From CAZUQH01 sp964622465 (lineage in GTDB: Bacteria; CG03; CAZUQH01): 48,556 bases of DNA. Positions 25,652 through 34,239 of this stretch are shown here, one piece after another (position 1 is the stretch's first letter; each line of letters begins with the position of its first letter). The stretch spans positions 1-48,556 of the forward strand of contig CAZUQH010000004.1 in NCBI GenBank assembly GCA_964622465.1. The letters run 5' to 3'. The translations under genes and the position numbers were made by a program. Under the pieces are notes generated by a model. The model was not told the DNA's origin, did not search any database, and saw only the letters and a list, made by a program, of their open reading frames with translations.

Positions 25652-26971
25652 ATGTCTAAACTTACTAGGGGGAATTCCAAATTTGCAATCTCAGGTCTTG
25701 TTGTTTTTTCAATTTTGCTGGCAGTTACTTCTGCGATATTAACCAGTTGCACCAGCAAGGAAAAGCAAAAGTCGACAGACGTAATTATCTGGCACTGGAT
25801 GACAGACCGTGAGGATGTATTCAATGAACTCGCAAAGCGCTATGAAAAGCAAACCGGCATTGTGGTAAAGTTTGAGACATTTGCTCCGTCCGATGCTTAT
25901 CGCGACAAGATTCGCGCTGCAACACAGGGAAACCTGTTACCAGACGTTTTCAGCCCGCTTGGTGATGACCGCGAACTTGCAGCATACGTAAAAGCAGGTC
26001 ACATTGCAAATCTTACTAAAGAAATGGAAAGCGGATGGAAGGACAGATTTTTTGAAAAGCCACTTGCGTATAGCAGCTTTTTTTCTGGTAATCAGTGGGA
26101 TGTGGAACCGGGAATATATGGCGTGCCAATTGACGTAACCAGTATGCAGATTTATTATAACAAAGGCCTTTTTAAGGAAGCAGGTCTTGACCCTGAAAAC
26201 CCTCCAAAAACATGGCCTGAATTTATAGAGGCAGGCAGGAAACTTCGTGCCGCAGGAATCCAGCCATTCGTAAGTGGTTTTGGCGAGGGTTGGCTTGCTG
26301 GTGCTTTTGTATCAAGTTATGAATGGAACCTTCTCGGCAAACAAGGTGTAATTGATACTATCCGTGGTAAATTACCATACACCGATCCACGCTGGGTCCG
26401 CCTGCTCGGGCTTCTCGGTGAAATGAGAGAAGCAGGTATGTTCGCTTCGGGCGTGGCGACAATGGTAAACAAAGATGCTGAGCGTCTTTTTGCCACCGGC
26501 CGTGCAGCAATGGCATGGAATGGTTCCTGGGGCGTCAATGTATATCATAGTATGAATCCCAAATTGAACTACGGCATTATGTTACCGCCCAGATTACCGG
26601 ACGCTAAGTATCCTCTCAAGATCTGGGGAGGCGGTGCGTCCTCATTGAATGTAAACGCAGAATCACCCAACAAAGACAAAGCGATCGCATTCCTGGAATG
26701 GCTTACAGACGATGAACAGCAGGCCTTCCTTGCACAGGAGACCAGGAATATTCCTGCGAACAAGAGGTGTTGCACAGCACTTTCCCCGGTACTGCGCGAG
26801 TTCGCAAACAATTTAGACATAACGCAGGACCGACTTCCAATAACCGAGGATTGGAAGGTTTTGTCCGTCAAGTTCACCGGGATGCAATCAATCGTTGCGG
26901 ATTACAAGACCCCGGAGCAGGTCGCGAAGGAAATTGAATCCGAGAAAAAGAGAGTAGCGAGTGCCAGGTAA
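25652..26971 (+). CDS. Sugar ABC transporter substrate-binding lipoprotein
   Basis: This 439-residue protein is a family 1 extracellular solute-binding protein of the carbohydrate (CUT1) type. It has a hydrophobic signal and the lipobox LTSC with the lipidated cysteine at residue 33, then WHWMTDREDVFNELAKRYEKQTG. Typical elements are YGVPIDVTSMQIYYNKGLFKEAGLD and a late AIAFLEWLTDDEQQAFL. It would deliver an oligosaccharide to the two permeases that follow. The substrate cannot be read from the sequence; the nearby glycosidases suggest a beta-linked oligosaccharide. GGAGGTAAAGA precedes the ATG. Confidence 0.93.
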   Translation: MSKLTRGNSKFAISGLVVFSILLAVTSAILTSCTSKEKQKSTDVIIWHWMTDREDVFNELAKRYEKQTGIVVKFETFAPSDAYRDKIRAATQGNLLPDVFSPLGDDRELAAYVKAGHIANLTKEMESGWKDRFFEKPLAYSSFFSGNQWDVEPGIYGVPIDVTSMQIYYNKGLFKEAGLDPENPPKTWPEFIEAGRKLRAAGIQPFVSGFGEGWLAGAFVSSYEWNLLGKQGVIDTIRGKLPYTDPRWVRLLGLLGEMREAGMFASGVATMVNKDAERLFATGRAAMAWNGSWGVNVYHSMNPKLNYGIMLPPRLPDAKYPLKIWGGGASSLNVNAESPNKDKAIAFLEWLTDDEQQAFLAQETRNIPANKRCCTALSPVLREFANNLDITQDRLPITEDWKVLSVKFTGMQSIVADYKTPEQVAKEIESEKKRVASAR

Positions 26972-26976
26972 CAAAA

Positions 26977-27858
26977 ATGCATAACCGTAGCCGGATTTCA
27001 AATCTCTTATTTATATTACCAGCGCTAGCAATGTTTTGCGTTTTTAGCGTCTACCCGTTCGTTAAAACATTCCAGTTGAGTGCATTCCAGTGGGACGGTG
27101 TGTCAAAGAGCATGCAGTTCGTCGGCTTGAACAATTACAAAGACGTGCTTTTTAACAACCCCAACTTCTGGTATTCAATGGGTGCTGCTGGTTACATTAC
27201 ACTGCTTGCACTCATAATACAGAATGCGCTCGCTTTGCTTCTTGCGGTATTGGTAGACCGCGGCGTAAAAGCGCAGAATTTTTTCCGCACAACATTTTTT
27301 CTGCCACCGGTGCTATCGTTTATTGTCGTAGCGTTAGTATGGAAATGGATATATGACCCCAACTACGGGATTCTCAATTTCGGCCTTACCGGCTTGGGGA
27401 TGATTCAATTTCAGGGTTTCGGCTGGCTCTCTGAAGCAAAAACAGCGCTTACCGGCGTTGCAGTTGTTCATATGTGGAAAGGCTTTGGGTGGGGATTTAT
27501 CATACTTCTCGCAGGCCTGCAGGGTATTCCACGTGAACTCTATGAATCAGCGTCTATAGACGGCGCTTCCGTATGGCAGCAGTTCAAGCGCATAACCGTG
27601 CCTCTTATGATTCCGACTTTTGTAGTCGTTTCTATCCTGACGATTCTTGGCTCAATGCAGATATTTGACCTTATATACGGTATGACGCGCGGCGGCCCGG
27701 CTGGTTTGACCCACGTTCCAATCACGCGTATCTATGAGTATATGAACAATGGGGAATTTGGTTATGCAACGACAATGGCCGTTGTATTTGGCCTTGTGCT
27801 GTTGATAGTTTCTCTGGTACAAATAAACGTCTCTCGCCGTGCATCGCAAAAGATATGA
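26977..27858 (+). CDS. Sugar ABC transporter permease, MalF/UgpA type
   Basis: This is a 293-residue inner-membrane permease with six predicted membrane segments. The EAA loop (ELYESASIDGASVWQQFKRI) contacts the ATPase. It starts five bases after the binding-protein gene and its stop overlaps the next permease (ATGA). No ATP-binding subunit is encoded here, so a shared MsmX/UgpC-type ATPase elsewhere is expected. Confidence 0.93.
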   Translation: MHNRSRISNLLFILPALAMFCVFSVYPFVKTFQLSAFQWDGVSKSMQFVGLNNYKDVLFNNPNFWYSMGAAGYITLLALIIQNALALLLAVLVDRGVKAQNFFRTTFFLPPVLSFIVVALVWKWIYDPNYGILNFGLTGLGMIQFQGFGWLSEAKTALTGVAVVHMWKGFGWGFIILLAGLQGIPRELYESASIDGASVWQQFKRITVPLMIPTFVVVSILTILGSMQIFDLIYGMTRGGPAGLTHVPITRIYEYMNNGEFGYATTMAVVFGLVLLIVSLVQINVSRRASQKI

Positions 27859-28679
27859 ACCGGATAATGACTAATACCATTGTATATTTTGTCTTAATCC
27901 TCGTCGTGATCACCTGTCTTTTTCCTGTTGCATGGATGTTTTCTTCTTCATTGAAAAGCCAGAGTGAAGTTTTCACAAATATGAGCTTGGTTCCAGAACA
28001 TGCAAAATGGTCTAACTACATAGCAGCATGGACAAAAGCAAATTTTGGCACTTATTTTTTCAATAGTATTATTTATACGGTTTTTGGCGTTCTCGGAGTG
28101 GTTTTTATTGCGTCGCTTGCTGCATATGCTTTTGCACGGCTCCAGTTCCCACTCAAAAACGTACTTTTTCTTTTGCTCATTTCTACTTTATTGATTCCAT
28201 TGCCAGGAGCATTCGTTCCGTTGTACGTCCTTTTGCAAAAACTTCGTTTACTTGATACGCGTTTAGGCCTCATACTTTGCTACATAAACGGCGGTCTTGC
28301 ATTTGCGATATTCCTATTGAGGAGTTTCTTTCAACAGTTACCGAAGGAACTTGAAGAAGCGGCAATGATGGATGGCGCGTCACGTTTTAGTATTTACTGG
28401 AGAATCGCAATGCCGCTCGCTCGGCCAGCGCTTGCAACTATCGTAATATTCAACGCACTTAACATCTGGAACGAATTTCTGCTCGCATTGGTAATGCTAC
28501 AGGATAAGGCGAAGATGCCGATACAGCGCGGTTTAATGGTTTTTCAGGGGACTCATATAACGGATTATCCGCTATTAATGGCGGGAATAACCATAGCTAC
28601 AGTGCCAGTAGTAGCGGTATACCTGTTGATGCAAAAGCACATAATAAAAGGGATTACTGCCGGCGCACTCAAGGGTTAA
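27855..28679 (+). CDS. Sugar ABC transporter permease, MalG/UgpE type
   Basis: This 274-residue partner permease has six membrane segments and the EAA motif ELEEAAMMDGASRFSIYWRI. It starts inside the end of the first permease gene, as is usual for such pairs. Together with the upstream binding protein it forms a CUT1 importer lacking only the ATPase. Confidence 0.93.
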   Translation: MNRIMTNTIVYFVLILVVITCLFPVAWMFSSSLKSQSEVFTNMSLVPEHAKWSNYIAAWTKANFGTYFFNSIIYTVFGVLGVVFIASLAAYAFARLQFPLKNVLFLLLISTLLIPLPGAFVPLYVLLQKLRLLDTRLGLILCYINGGLAFAIFLLRSFFQQLPKELEEAAMMDGASRFSIYWRIAMPLARPALATIVIFNALNIWNEFLLALVMLQDKAKMPIQRGLMVFQGTHITDYPLLMAGITIATVPVVAVYLLMQKHIIKGITAGALKG

Positions 28680-28709
28680 GATAAAAATATACCGTGCGGG
28701 GAGGGTAAG

Positions 28710-29111
28710 GTGGAACAGAGAAAATTTCAAAGGCGTCCATTTGAAGCAGACGCAAACTGTTTTTTGGCTGATGATAGTGGCAAGCGGCTGATAAATGAGG
28801 AAATCCCGGCTCGTATGGAAAATGTCAGTCAGGGAGGAGTTCGTCTTACATGGCCAAGCTGGTGGAAATGCAAGGATTGCATATATTATCGTCCGGGTAA
28901 AAAAGGGCCACGCTGTGCGTTAAAAAAGTGCATATATCAGGGCATGCACGAGTATCTGATAAAAGCAACCATAATTGAGCTTGCGATAGAAGTGCCAAAT
29001 GGTCAGCCGATACACACATTTGGCAGAGTCGTCTGGGTCAAAGAGCCGCTCGAGCAGCATGATAAATGCGTTCTTGGCGTTTCTTTCATAGAGAGGAAAA
29101 TTGATTTCTGA
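28710..29111 (+). CDS. PilZ domain protein with an inserted four-cysteine segment
   Basis: The 133-residue protein has both c-di-GMP-binding signatures of PilZ: RxxxR in RKFQR (4-8) and NxSxxG in NVSQGG (38-43). The strand GRVVWVKEP and the ending LGVSFIE also fit. Between the two halves lies a segment with C54-x2-C57 and C69-x4-C74, unusual for PilZ and possibly metal-binding or redox-active. The GTG start follows GGGAGGG, 30 bases after the permease, so it is probably co-transcribed with the importer. The effector target is unknown. Confidence 0.85.
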   Translation: MEQRKFQRRPFEADANCFLADDSGKRLINEEIPARMENVSQGGVRLTWPSWWKCKDCIYYRPGKKGPRCALKKCIYQGMHEYLIKATIIELAIEVPNGQPIHTFGRVVWVKEPLEQHDKCVLGVSFIERKIDF

Positions 29112-29133
29112 AGAGTTACGGCCCCTTACGCCT

Positions 29134-29161
29134 CGCGAGGTCAGTAACGCGAGGTCAGTAA
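29134..29161. repeat. 14-bp perfect tandem duplication
   Basis: CGCGAGGTCAGTAA occurs twice in immediate succession (29134-29147 and 29148-29161) in the 121-base gap between the PilZ gene and the next gene. No function is evident; it could be a slippage product or a pair of binding sites. Confidence 0.7.
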
Positions 29162-29232
29162 TTAATAACCTGCCCTTATTATTTTTTATACACACGTAGA
29201 AAAGAAACAGGAATAATACGGATACTAAAAGG

Positions 29233-30450
29233 ATGGATACAAAAACCGTTCGATTATGGACAATGCCGAATGCCGGTTTCGCTTCCGAATCTGCGATTTC
29301 ACGCGAGATTTTTGCATTTCGCAAACTTCACCCTGATATTGAAATATTGGCAGAAATAGTTCCGTGGCTCAAGGCCTGGGACCGGCTTATGGTTGCAATA
29401 AAAAAGCAGCGCGGCCCGGACGTGATACAGATAGGTAACACCTGGACCACTACGTGCAATTTCCTCGGGGGATTGAGGTCATTCGCTGGGGTGGATATGG
29501 AACTTGAGAAACGCAGTTTCCTGCTGCAGGTCCTTTCTACCTGCAGGCATAATGACCGGCTTTGTGCCGTACCGTGGTTTATGGATATTCAAGTTGTTTA
29601 CTGGCGTAAAGATATTTTCAGAAAAGTCGGGCTTTCAGAAAGTATATTTGATACATGGGAAAGTTTTCGGTCTGGCTGCCACAAGTTGCGCAAAGCCGGC
29701 TATATACCAATCGGTATAGCAGGACTCAAAGACCCGTGTCTTATTCAGTACATTGCTCCGTGGATATGGTCGGCAGGCGGAAATTTTCTGGATACGACTG
29801 ATGGCAGGGCGCGCGCCTCTTTTGCAGATGCAAATGCTCTAAAAGGGTTGGATTTCTGGTTTTCGCTTCTCGCTGAAGAAGCAATTGACCCTGCTGATAT
29901 TGAGCTTGACCGTGGTACTATTTCTGAACGTTTCTTTATGAGGGACAAACATGCAATACATATATGTGGAACCTGGCCTTTGTCTGACCCCAGTTTGTCT
30001 GAGGCAACGCGGTTTTCAAGACATTTTGACGTTTCGTTACTTCCACAGGGCCCGGCTGGCCGCTTCGTATTTATCGGCGGCTCAAATCTTGCCATAACTT
30101 CATTCAGTGACGTTACCCAAGAGGCAATGCTGGTATTGGAGCATCTGCTAAGTTCCGAATCACTCATAAGATACACGCGCGCTGTTGGTATGATTCCTCC
30201 AACCATACCAGAGCAGCGCCTATGGGCTATTCAGGTTGGCGAGACAGGAGAAAAAGTAATCAGCTTCTTGAGGTCGGGCCGGTCTTTACCTGCGCATTCG
30301 CTTTGGGGAAGTATGGAGATGGTCCTGGTGGAACATATTGCAAAAATACTTAGTTACATCCGTTTAGGCACATACACACGCACCCGAATGGAAGAGGAGA
30401 TGAGCATAGCATCACGAGAGGTAAACGAACTCCTTGTTTCGATAGCGTAG
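29233..30450 (+). CDS. Solute-binding-protein-like protein without a signal peptide
   Basis: The 405 residues have the family 1 solute-binding fold: VRLWTMPNAGFASESAISRE at the start, DVIQIGNTWTTTCNFLGGL, PWFMDIQVVYWRKDIFRKVG and WIWSAGGNFLDTTDGRARA. Unlike the binding protein at 25652 it has no signal sequence or lipobox. An in-frame stop at 29197 rules out a longer N-terminus. It may be a cytoplasmic sugar sensor, a protein exported another way, or a decayed binding protein. It precedes a GAF-GGDEF protein, which suggests a sensing role, but that is inference. Confidence 0.8.
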   Translation: MDTKTVRLWTMPNAGFASESAISREIFAFRKLHPDIEILAEIVPWLKAWDRLMVAIKKQRGPDVIQIGNTWTTTCNFLGGLRSFAGVDMELEKRSFLLQVLSTCRHNDRLCAVPWFMDIQVVYWRKDIFRKVGLSESIFDTWESFRSGCHKLRKAGYIPIGIAGLKDPCLIQYIAPWIWSAGGNFLDTTDGRARASFADANALKGLDFWFSLLAEEAIDPADIELDRGTISERFFMRDKHAIHICGTWPLSDPSLSEATRFSRHFDVSLLPQGPAGRFVFIGGSNLAITSFSDVTQEAMLVLEHLLSSESLIRYTRAVGMIPPTIPEQRLWAIQVGETGEKVISFLRSGRSLPAHSLWGSMEMVLVEHIAKILSYIRLGTYTRTRMEEEMSIASREVNELLVSIA

Positions 30451-30465
30451 CGTCTCATGCCATGT

Positions 30466-30511
30466 GGTAGCCGCAACCTTCAGGTTGCGCAGGCTAAAGC
30501 CTGCGGCTACC
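30466..30511. repeat. Dispersed cloverleaf-like repeat, full copy
   Basis: The ends GGTAGCCGC (30466-30474) and GCGGCTACC (30503-30511) are perfectly complementary. Between them lie two hairpins: GCAACC-TTCA-GGTTGC and AGGC-TAAA-GCCT. The whole element can form a three-way junction. A second full copy lies at 45456-45503 and partial copies at 10728 and 42151. Confidence 0.85.
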
Positions 30512-30538
30512 AGTGCAGTCTTATGCTGGCACAAAAGT

Positions 30539-30748
30539 AGGTGTAATTTGGGAGCATCAGGGACGTCGCATTTAGAAAACCTTTATCAGGTAANNNNNNN
30601 NNNNNNNNNNNNNNNNNNNNNNNNNNNNNNNNNNNNNNNNNNNNNNNNNNNNNNNNNNNNNNNNNNNNNNNNNNNNNNNNNNNNNNNNNNNNNAGGTGTA
30701 ATTTGGGAGCATCAGGGACGTCGCATTTAGAAAACCTTTATCAGGTAA
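30539..30748. other. Assembly gap (100 N at 30594-30693) with duplicated 55-bp flanks
   Basis: The 55 bases before the N-run (30539-30593) are identical to the 55 bases after it (30694-30748). This is what a scaffolder leaves when two contigs overlap by one k-mer and are joined with a default 100-N spacer. The real sequence is probably continuous with a single copy, so 155 bases should collapse. A reading frame across the N-run is not meaningful. Confidence 0.9.
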
Positions 30749-32151
30749 GTCGACTCTTTCTTTCCTTGCAGTCAGACATCGCTCTTGCTCTGCGCAAGTC
30801 GCTTACCTTCATAGTCGAAGTTCTAAATTTTGACAGGACAGCGGTTTTCTTTTATGACGCGGATTCGAACACTCTTTCCTTACAACAAATCCTTGAACAG
30901 AGAGGGGTACTGGAGGGAGAAACGGTCTATTCTCTCAACCGCGATACTAACGTGCCTCCAGTCAAGTGTCTTATCGAAAATATGGATTGTCTGGTCCTGC
31001 CCGAGCCGGAATATTGTATCTGTGTCCCGCTAAAGTTGCACGGTGAGATAATGGGTGTGCTGTCAGCCGACAATGCACTCGGCCATCGTTCTATTTCAGA
31101 TGAACAAACCGGGAAATTACGCGACTATGCAGGAGAGATTGCGGTTGGTTTGTGGAATGCGCGGTTGTACGCGCGGGAGCAAGAGGAAATAAAGAAGTTG
31201 CTTGCTTTCTCCGAAATAACGCAAGCAATAATAAGTTCAATGAACCTGGAGAGAATATTGAGGACTGTCATGCATGCCCTTATTACTCAGATTGGTTTTG
31301 ACAGGGCACGGTTATATATGGTTGACAAAGAAGCGAAGGTACTTAAGGGCAGATATTCAGCTATGATTGGGCAGGGCCTGAAGGAGTTGGATGAATCCGT
31401 TCCACTGAAGTCCGGCATATCTCAATTGGTTGATATGGTGCTCGAGAACAAGCAGGAATATTTTGATGGTGGTCATATTTACCGTACACTGCTTGCAGGA
31501 CGGGATACCGTAGGTATCGTACAAGCAGACAATATTTTTAGTCGGCAGCAAATAACCCGGACAGATTTAAAGACACTGGGTACTTTTGCAAATCTCGCAA
31601 GTGTTGCAATCTTTAATGCGCAGTTGTTCGAGGAAGTCCAACGTCTTTCTATAACCGACGGTCTAACCGGTCTTTACGTGTACCGGTATTTCTCAACCCG
31701 TTTAAGCGAAGAGATAACTCGTGCCAGACGTTTTGGTGGCAGTGTCACAATGATACTGTTCGATGTAGACCATTTCAAGGAAATAAATGACCGTCATGGC
31801 CACCCATTCGGCGACAAGGTGCTCAAAGAAGTATCAACTCAAGTAAAGAAATGCATCCGTGAAGTCGACTCCCCGGCCCGCTATGGCGGGGATGAATTTG
31901 CTATAATCCTTCCCGGCGCCAGTTGTGATATGGCGAGACGAATCGCGGAGCGAATTCAAACAGCTATTTCTTCTCCCGGGATAAAATCAGATAGCGTGAT
32001 TGAAAAGATAACTATCAGCATTGGCATTGCGGCTTTTCCTGAGGACGCAGACACAGATAAAGAACTTATAAAGAAGGCAGATACAGCGCTTTATGCAGCA
32101 AAGCGGTTGGGTCGGGCCAGAATTGTCACGTGGTCCGAAGACCTTGAATAA
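30703..32151 (+). CDS. GAF-GAF-GGDEF diguanylate cyclase
   Basis: This 482-residue soluble protein has two GAF sensor domains (about 12-150 and 165-310) and a C-terminal GGDEF domain. The active site is intact, YGGDEFAI with GGDEF at 395-399, so it should make c-di-GMP from two GTP. The inhibitory site RxxD (386-389) lies at the canonical five residues before it, implying product feedback. The start is uncertain because of the assembly gap; TTG at 30703 with AGGTG upstream is plausible. It may work with the PilZ protein at 28710. Confidence 0.92.
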   Translation: MGASGTSHLENLYQVSRLFLSLQSDIALALRKSLTFIVEVLNFDRTAVFFYDADSNTLSLQQILEQRGVLEGETVYSLNRDTNVPPVKCLIENMDCLVLPEPEYCICVPLKLHGEIMGVLSADNALGHRSISDEQTGKLRDYAGEIAVGLWNARLYAREQEEIKKLLAFSEITQAIISSMNLERILRTVMHALITQIGFDRARLYMVDKEAKVLKGRYSAMIGQGLKELDESVPLKSGISQLVDMVLENKQEYFDGGHIYRTLLAGRDTVGIVQADNIFSRQQITRTDLKTLGTFANLASVAIFNAQLFEEVQRLSITDGLTGLYVYRYFSTRLSEEITRARRFGGSVTMILFDVDHFKEINDRHGHPFGDKVLKEVSTQVKKCIREVDSPARYGGDEFAIILPGASCDMARRIAERIQTAISSPGIKSDSVIEKITISIGIAAFPEDADTDKELIKKADTALYAAKRLGRARIVTWSEDLE

Positions 32152-32172
32152 TAATTTTGTCAGGAGAAAAAT

Positions 32173-34239
32173 ATGTCTATTTACAATTTGAACGGCAGGT
32201 GGGAATATTCATTTGACCAGAAGCTCTGGAAGCGTATTATGTTACCTGCAAACTGGTATTTGCGCGGTCTTGATGTATCTGGCGTTGTATGGTTCCGCAG
32301 GCAATTTCAGGTACCCGAAGACCAGATGAGAAATGCGTCAGTCCTTAGATTCCATGGTGTTGATTACTTTGCAGACGTCTGGCTCAACGGTAAGTATCTC
32401 GGGAAGCACGAGGGATACTTCCAGCCGTTTGGGTTTGAGACAAGTGGGTTGTTGCGCAAGCAGAACACGCTTCTTGTGCGGGTTGACTCACCGCGTGAGA
32501 GTCCACGTATCTGGCCGAACGAAAAGCGAATTATAAAAGGTATATTTGGTCATCACGATTGCCGCCCTGGTGGTTGTAGTCCTACGTATGGTCAGGATAG
32601 AAACACAGGTGGTATATGGAACAACGTAGAGATAGAGGCATTTGAATTGCTCCGGATTCCTTCGGTAAAAGTCAGATCTAAAATTCTCAATCAGTCCCAC
32701 GCGTCAATCAATGCGGAGATAACAATCGAGGCAGTGAAACCTATTGACAATACACAGTTAAAAGTTGAAATTGCTGATGCAACTGGTCGTGTGGTGTCGA
32801 GAAACATCAGTATAAATTCATTGTCACGCGGCCAGAATTTTCGTACAATTACTCTATCTGTCCAAAGACCACATCTCTGGTGGTCCTGGGACCATGGAAA
32901 GCCATACCTCTACACATTAACTGTCATTGCGAGTGAAGCGAAGCAATCTCTTTCCGCTTGCCAACAGGTGCAGTTCGGCATTCGCGAAGTTCGTTACGAT
33001 GAGCAAAAGGGCCTGTTTCTAAACGGCCGTCACATCTTTCCGCGTGGTACAAACATAATACCAACCCAATGGCTAAGCGAATACACCGGACAGAAAATCG
33101 AACACGATATGCAGATGTTAAAGGACGCGAACGTAAACCTTGTCAGAGTCCATGCACATGTAAATCGTACCGAATTCTATTCTGCCTGTGACAGGGCAGG
33201 TATTATGGTGTGGCAGGATTTTGCACTTCAGTGGGAATATGCGCACGATGACGAATTTGCTGGTCGCGCACAAAAACAAATCCTTGATATGATAGACCTT
33301 CTGTATAACCATCCGTCTATTCTGTTCTGGTGCTGTCACAACGAACCATCGGTCAGTCAGAGAGTAACGCTTGATGTCCAGCTAAAACAGGCGGTTGACG
33401 CCAGGGATTCTACCCGTATTGTTGTCCGCTCTTCTGATTTTGAACAACATCCGTATCCCGGATGGTTTATAGAGAATGGTCTCTACGACTATGACCCTGA
33501 CTGTTCAGGACTGAAATTTGTAACTGAGTTTGGTTGCGAAGCACTCCCATGCGTAGCTTCATTAAAGAAAACGTTCAATAAAAAAGACCTCTGGCCGCCG
33601 AATTGGAAAGTATGGAAGTATCACAACTTTCAATATCATCAAACGTTTGATGTTGCTAAAGTAAAGATGGGGCGCACACTCGCCCAGACAGTGCAAAACA
33701 CTCAGGAACATCAGGCGACTATGTTGAAACGCGCAATAGAGCACTATCGCAGAAACAAATATCGTCCTTACACAGGAATATTTCAGTTTATGTTTTGCGA
33801 GCCGTGGCCATCGGTTACATATGCAGTTGTTGACTACTGGAGGAAACCAAAGAAAGGTTATTTTGCCCTGAAGAAAGCGTACCAGCAGGTTCTTGTGAGT
33901 TTCTATCCTGCGACCAGGACAGCAAGCAGGCATTCAGGCACGTGGGTGAAGTGGTATCTTATTAATGATTTAGCAAGGGCTATACACTGTGACATAAAAT
34001 ACTGGCTGGAAACACCATCTGGCATCGGGGTCTGTCAGGGGAAAATTTCTGCAGATTGTCCTTGTGACAGTGTGATTCAACTTCCTGGAGAGAAACTAAC
34101 CACGCAATTCGCAAAATATTGTGATAAGACAAAGAAATATGGTAAGCACCGTCTCTGCGCAGAGGTCTACGAGCGCGGAAAGAAAATATCAGAAAACGAT
34201 TGCGAAGTGACAATTTTGAAACCGGTTCCCGGGCTGTAA
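32173..34239 (+). CDS. Glycoside hydrolase family 2 enzyme (beta-mannosidase/beta-glycosidase-like)
   Basis: The 688 residues show the GH2 plan: jelly-roll domain (1-155, with FHGVDYFADVWLNGKYLG), Ig-like domain (about 160-270) and TIM barrel. The acid/base is E391 in FWCCHNEPS and the nucleophile is E452 in VTEFGCEALP. No signal peptide is visible, so it acts in the cytoplasm on imported sugars. Sequence features suit the beta-mannosidase/exo-glucosaminidase-like side of GH2, but substrate cannot be fixed. Residues 251-259 come from a dispersed DNA repeat. The ATG follows AGGAGAAAAAT, 21 bases after the GGDEF gene. Confidence 0.9.
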   Translation: MSIYNLNGRWEYSFDQKLWKRIMLPANWYLRGLDVSGVVWFRRQFQVPEDQMRNASVLRFHGVDYFADVWLNGKYLGKHEGYFQPFGFETSGLLRKQNTLLVRVDSPRESPRIWPNEKRIIKGIFGHHDCRPGGCSPTYGQDRNTGGIWNNVEIEAFELLRIPSVKVRSKILNQSHASINAEITIEAVKPIDNTQLKVEIADATGRVVSRNISINSLSRGQNFRTITLSVQRPHLWWSWDHGKPYLYTLTVIASEAKQSLSACQQVQFGIREVRYDEQKGLFLNGRHIFPRGTNIIPTQWLSEYTGQKIEHDMQMLKDANVNLVRVHAHVNRTEFYSACDRAGIMVWQDFALQWEYAHDDEFAGRAQKQILDMIDLLYNHPSILFWCCHNEPSVSQRVTLDVQLKQAVDARDSTRIVVRSSDFEQHPYPGWFIENGLYDYDPDCSGLKFVTEFGCEALPCVASLKKTFNKKDLWPPNWKVWKYHNFQYHQTFDVAKVKMGRTLAQTVQNTQEHQATMLKRAIEHYRRNKYRPYTGIFQFMFCEPWPSVTYAVVDYWRKPKKGYFALKKAYQQVLVSFYPATRTASRHSGTWVKWYLINDLARAIHCDIKYWLETPSGIGVCQGKISADCPCDSVIQLPGEKLTTQFAKYCDKTKKYGKHRLCAEVYERGKKISENDCEVTILKPVPGL
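32922..32950 (+). repeat. Dispersed GTCATTGCGAG... repeat translated in frame inside the GH2 gene
   Basis: These bases, around GTCATTGCGAGTGAAGCGAA and continuing GCAATCT, match a repeat I recognise from intergenic regions of many draft bacterial genomes. Translated here they give VIASEAKQS (residues 251-259), the characteristic peptide of that repeat. It sits where a GH2 Ig-like domain should have a strand or loop before FGIRE. The reading frame is preserved. Confidence 0.75.

Noticed and set aside
30464..30730. Open frame running through the repeat and the N-gap
   Set aside because: It consists of the cloverleaf repeat, unknown bases and the duplicated 55-bp flank. It only appears to lead into the GGDEF gene.
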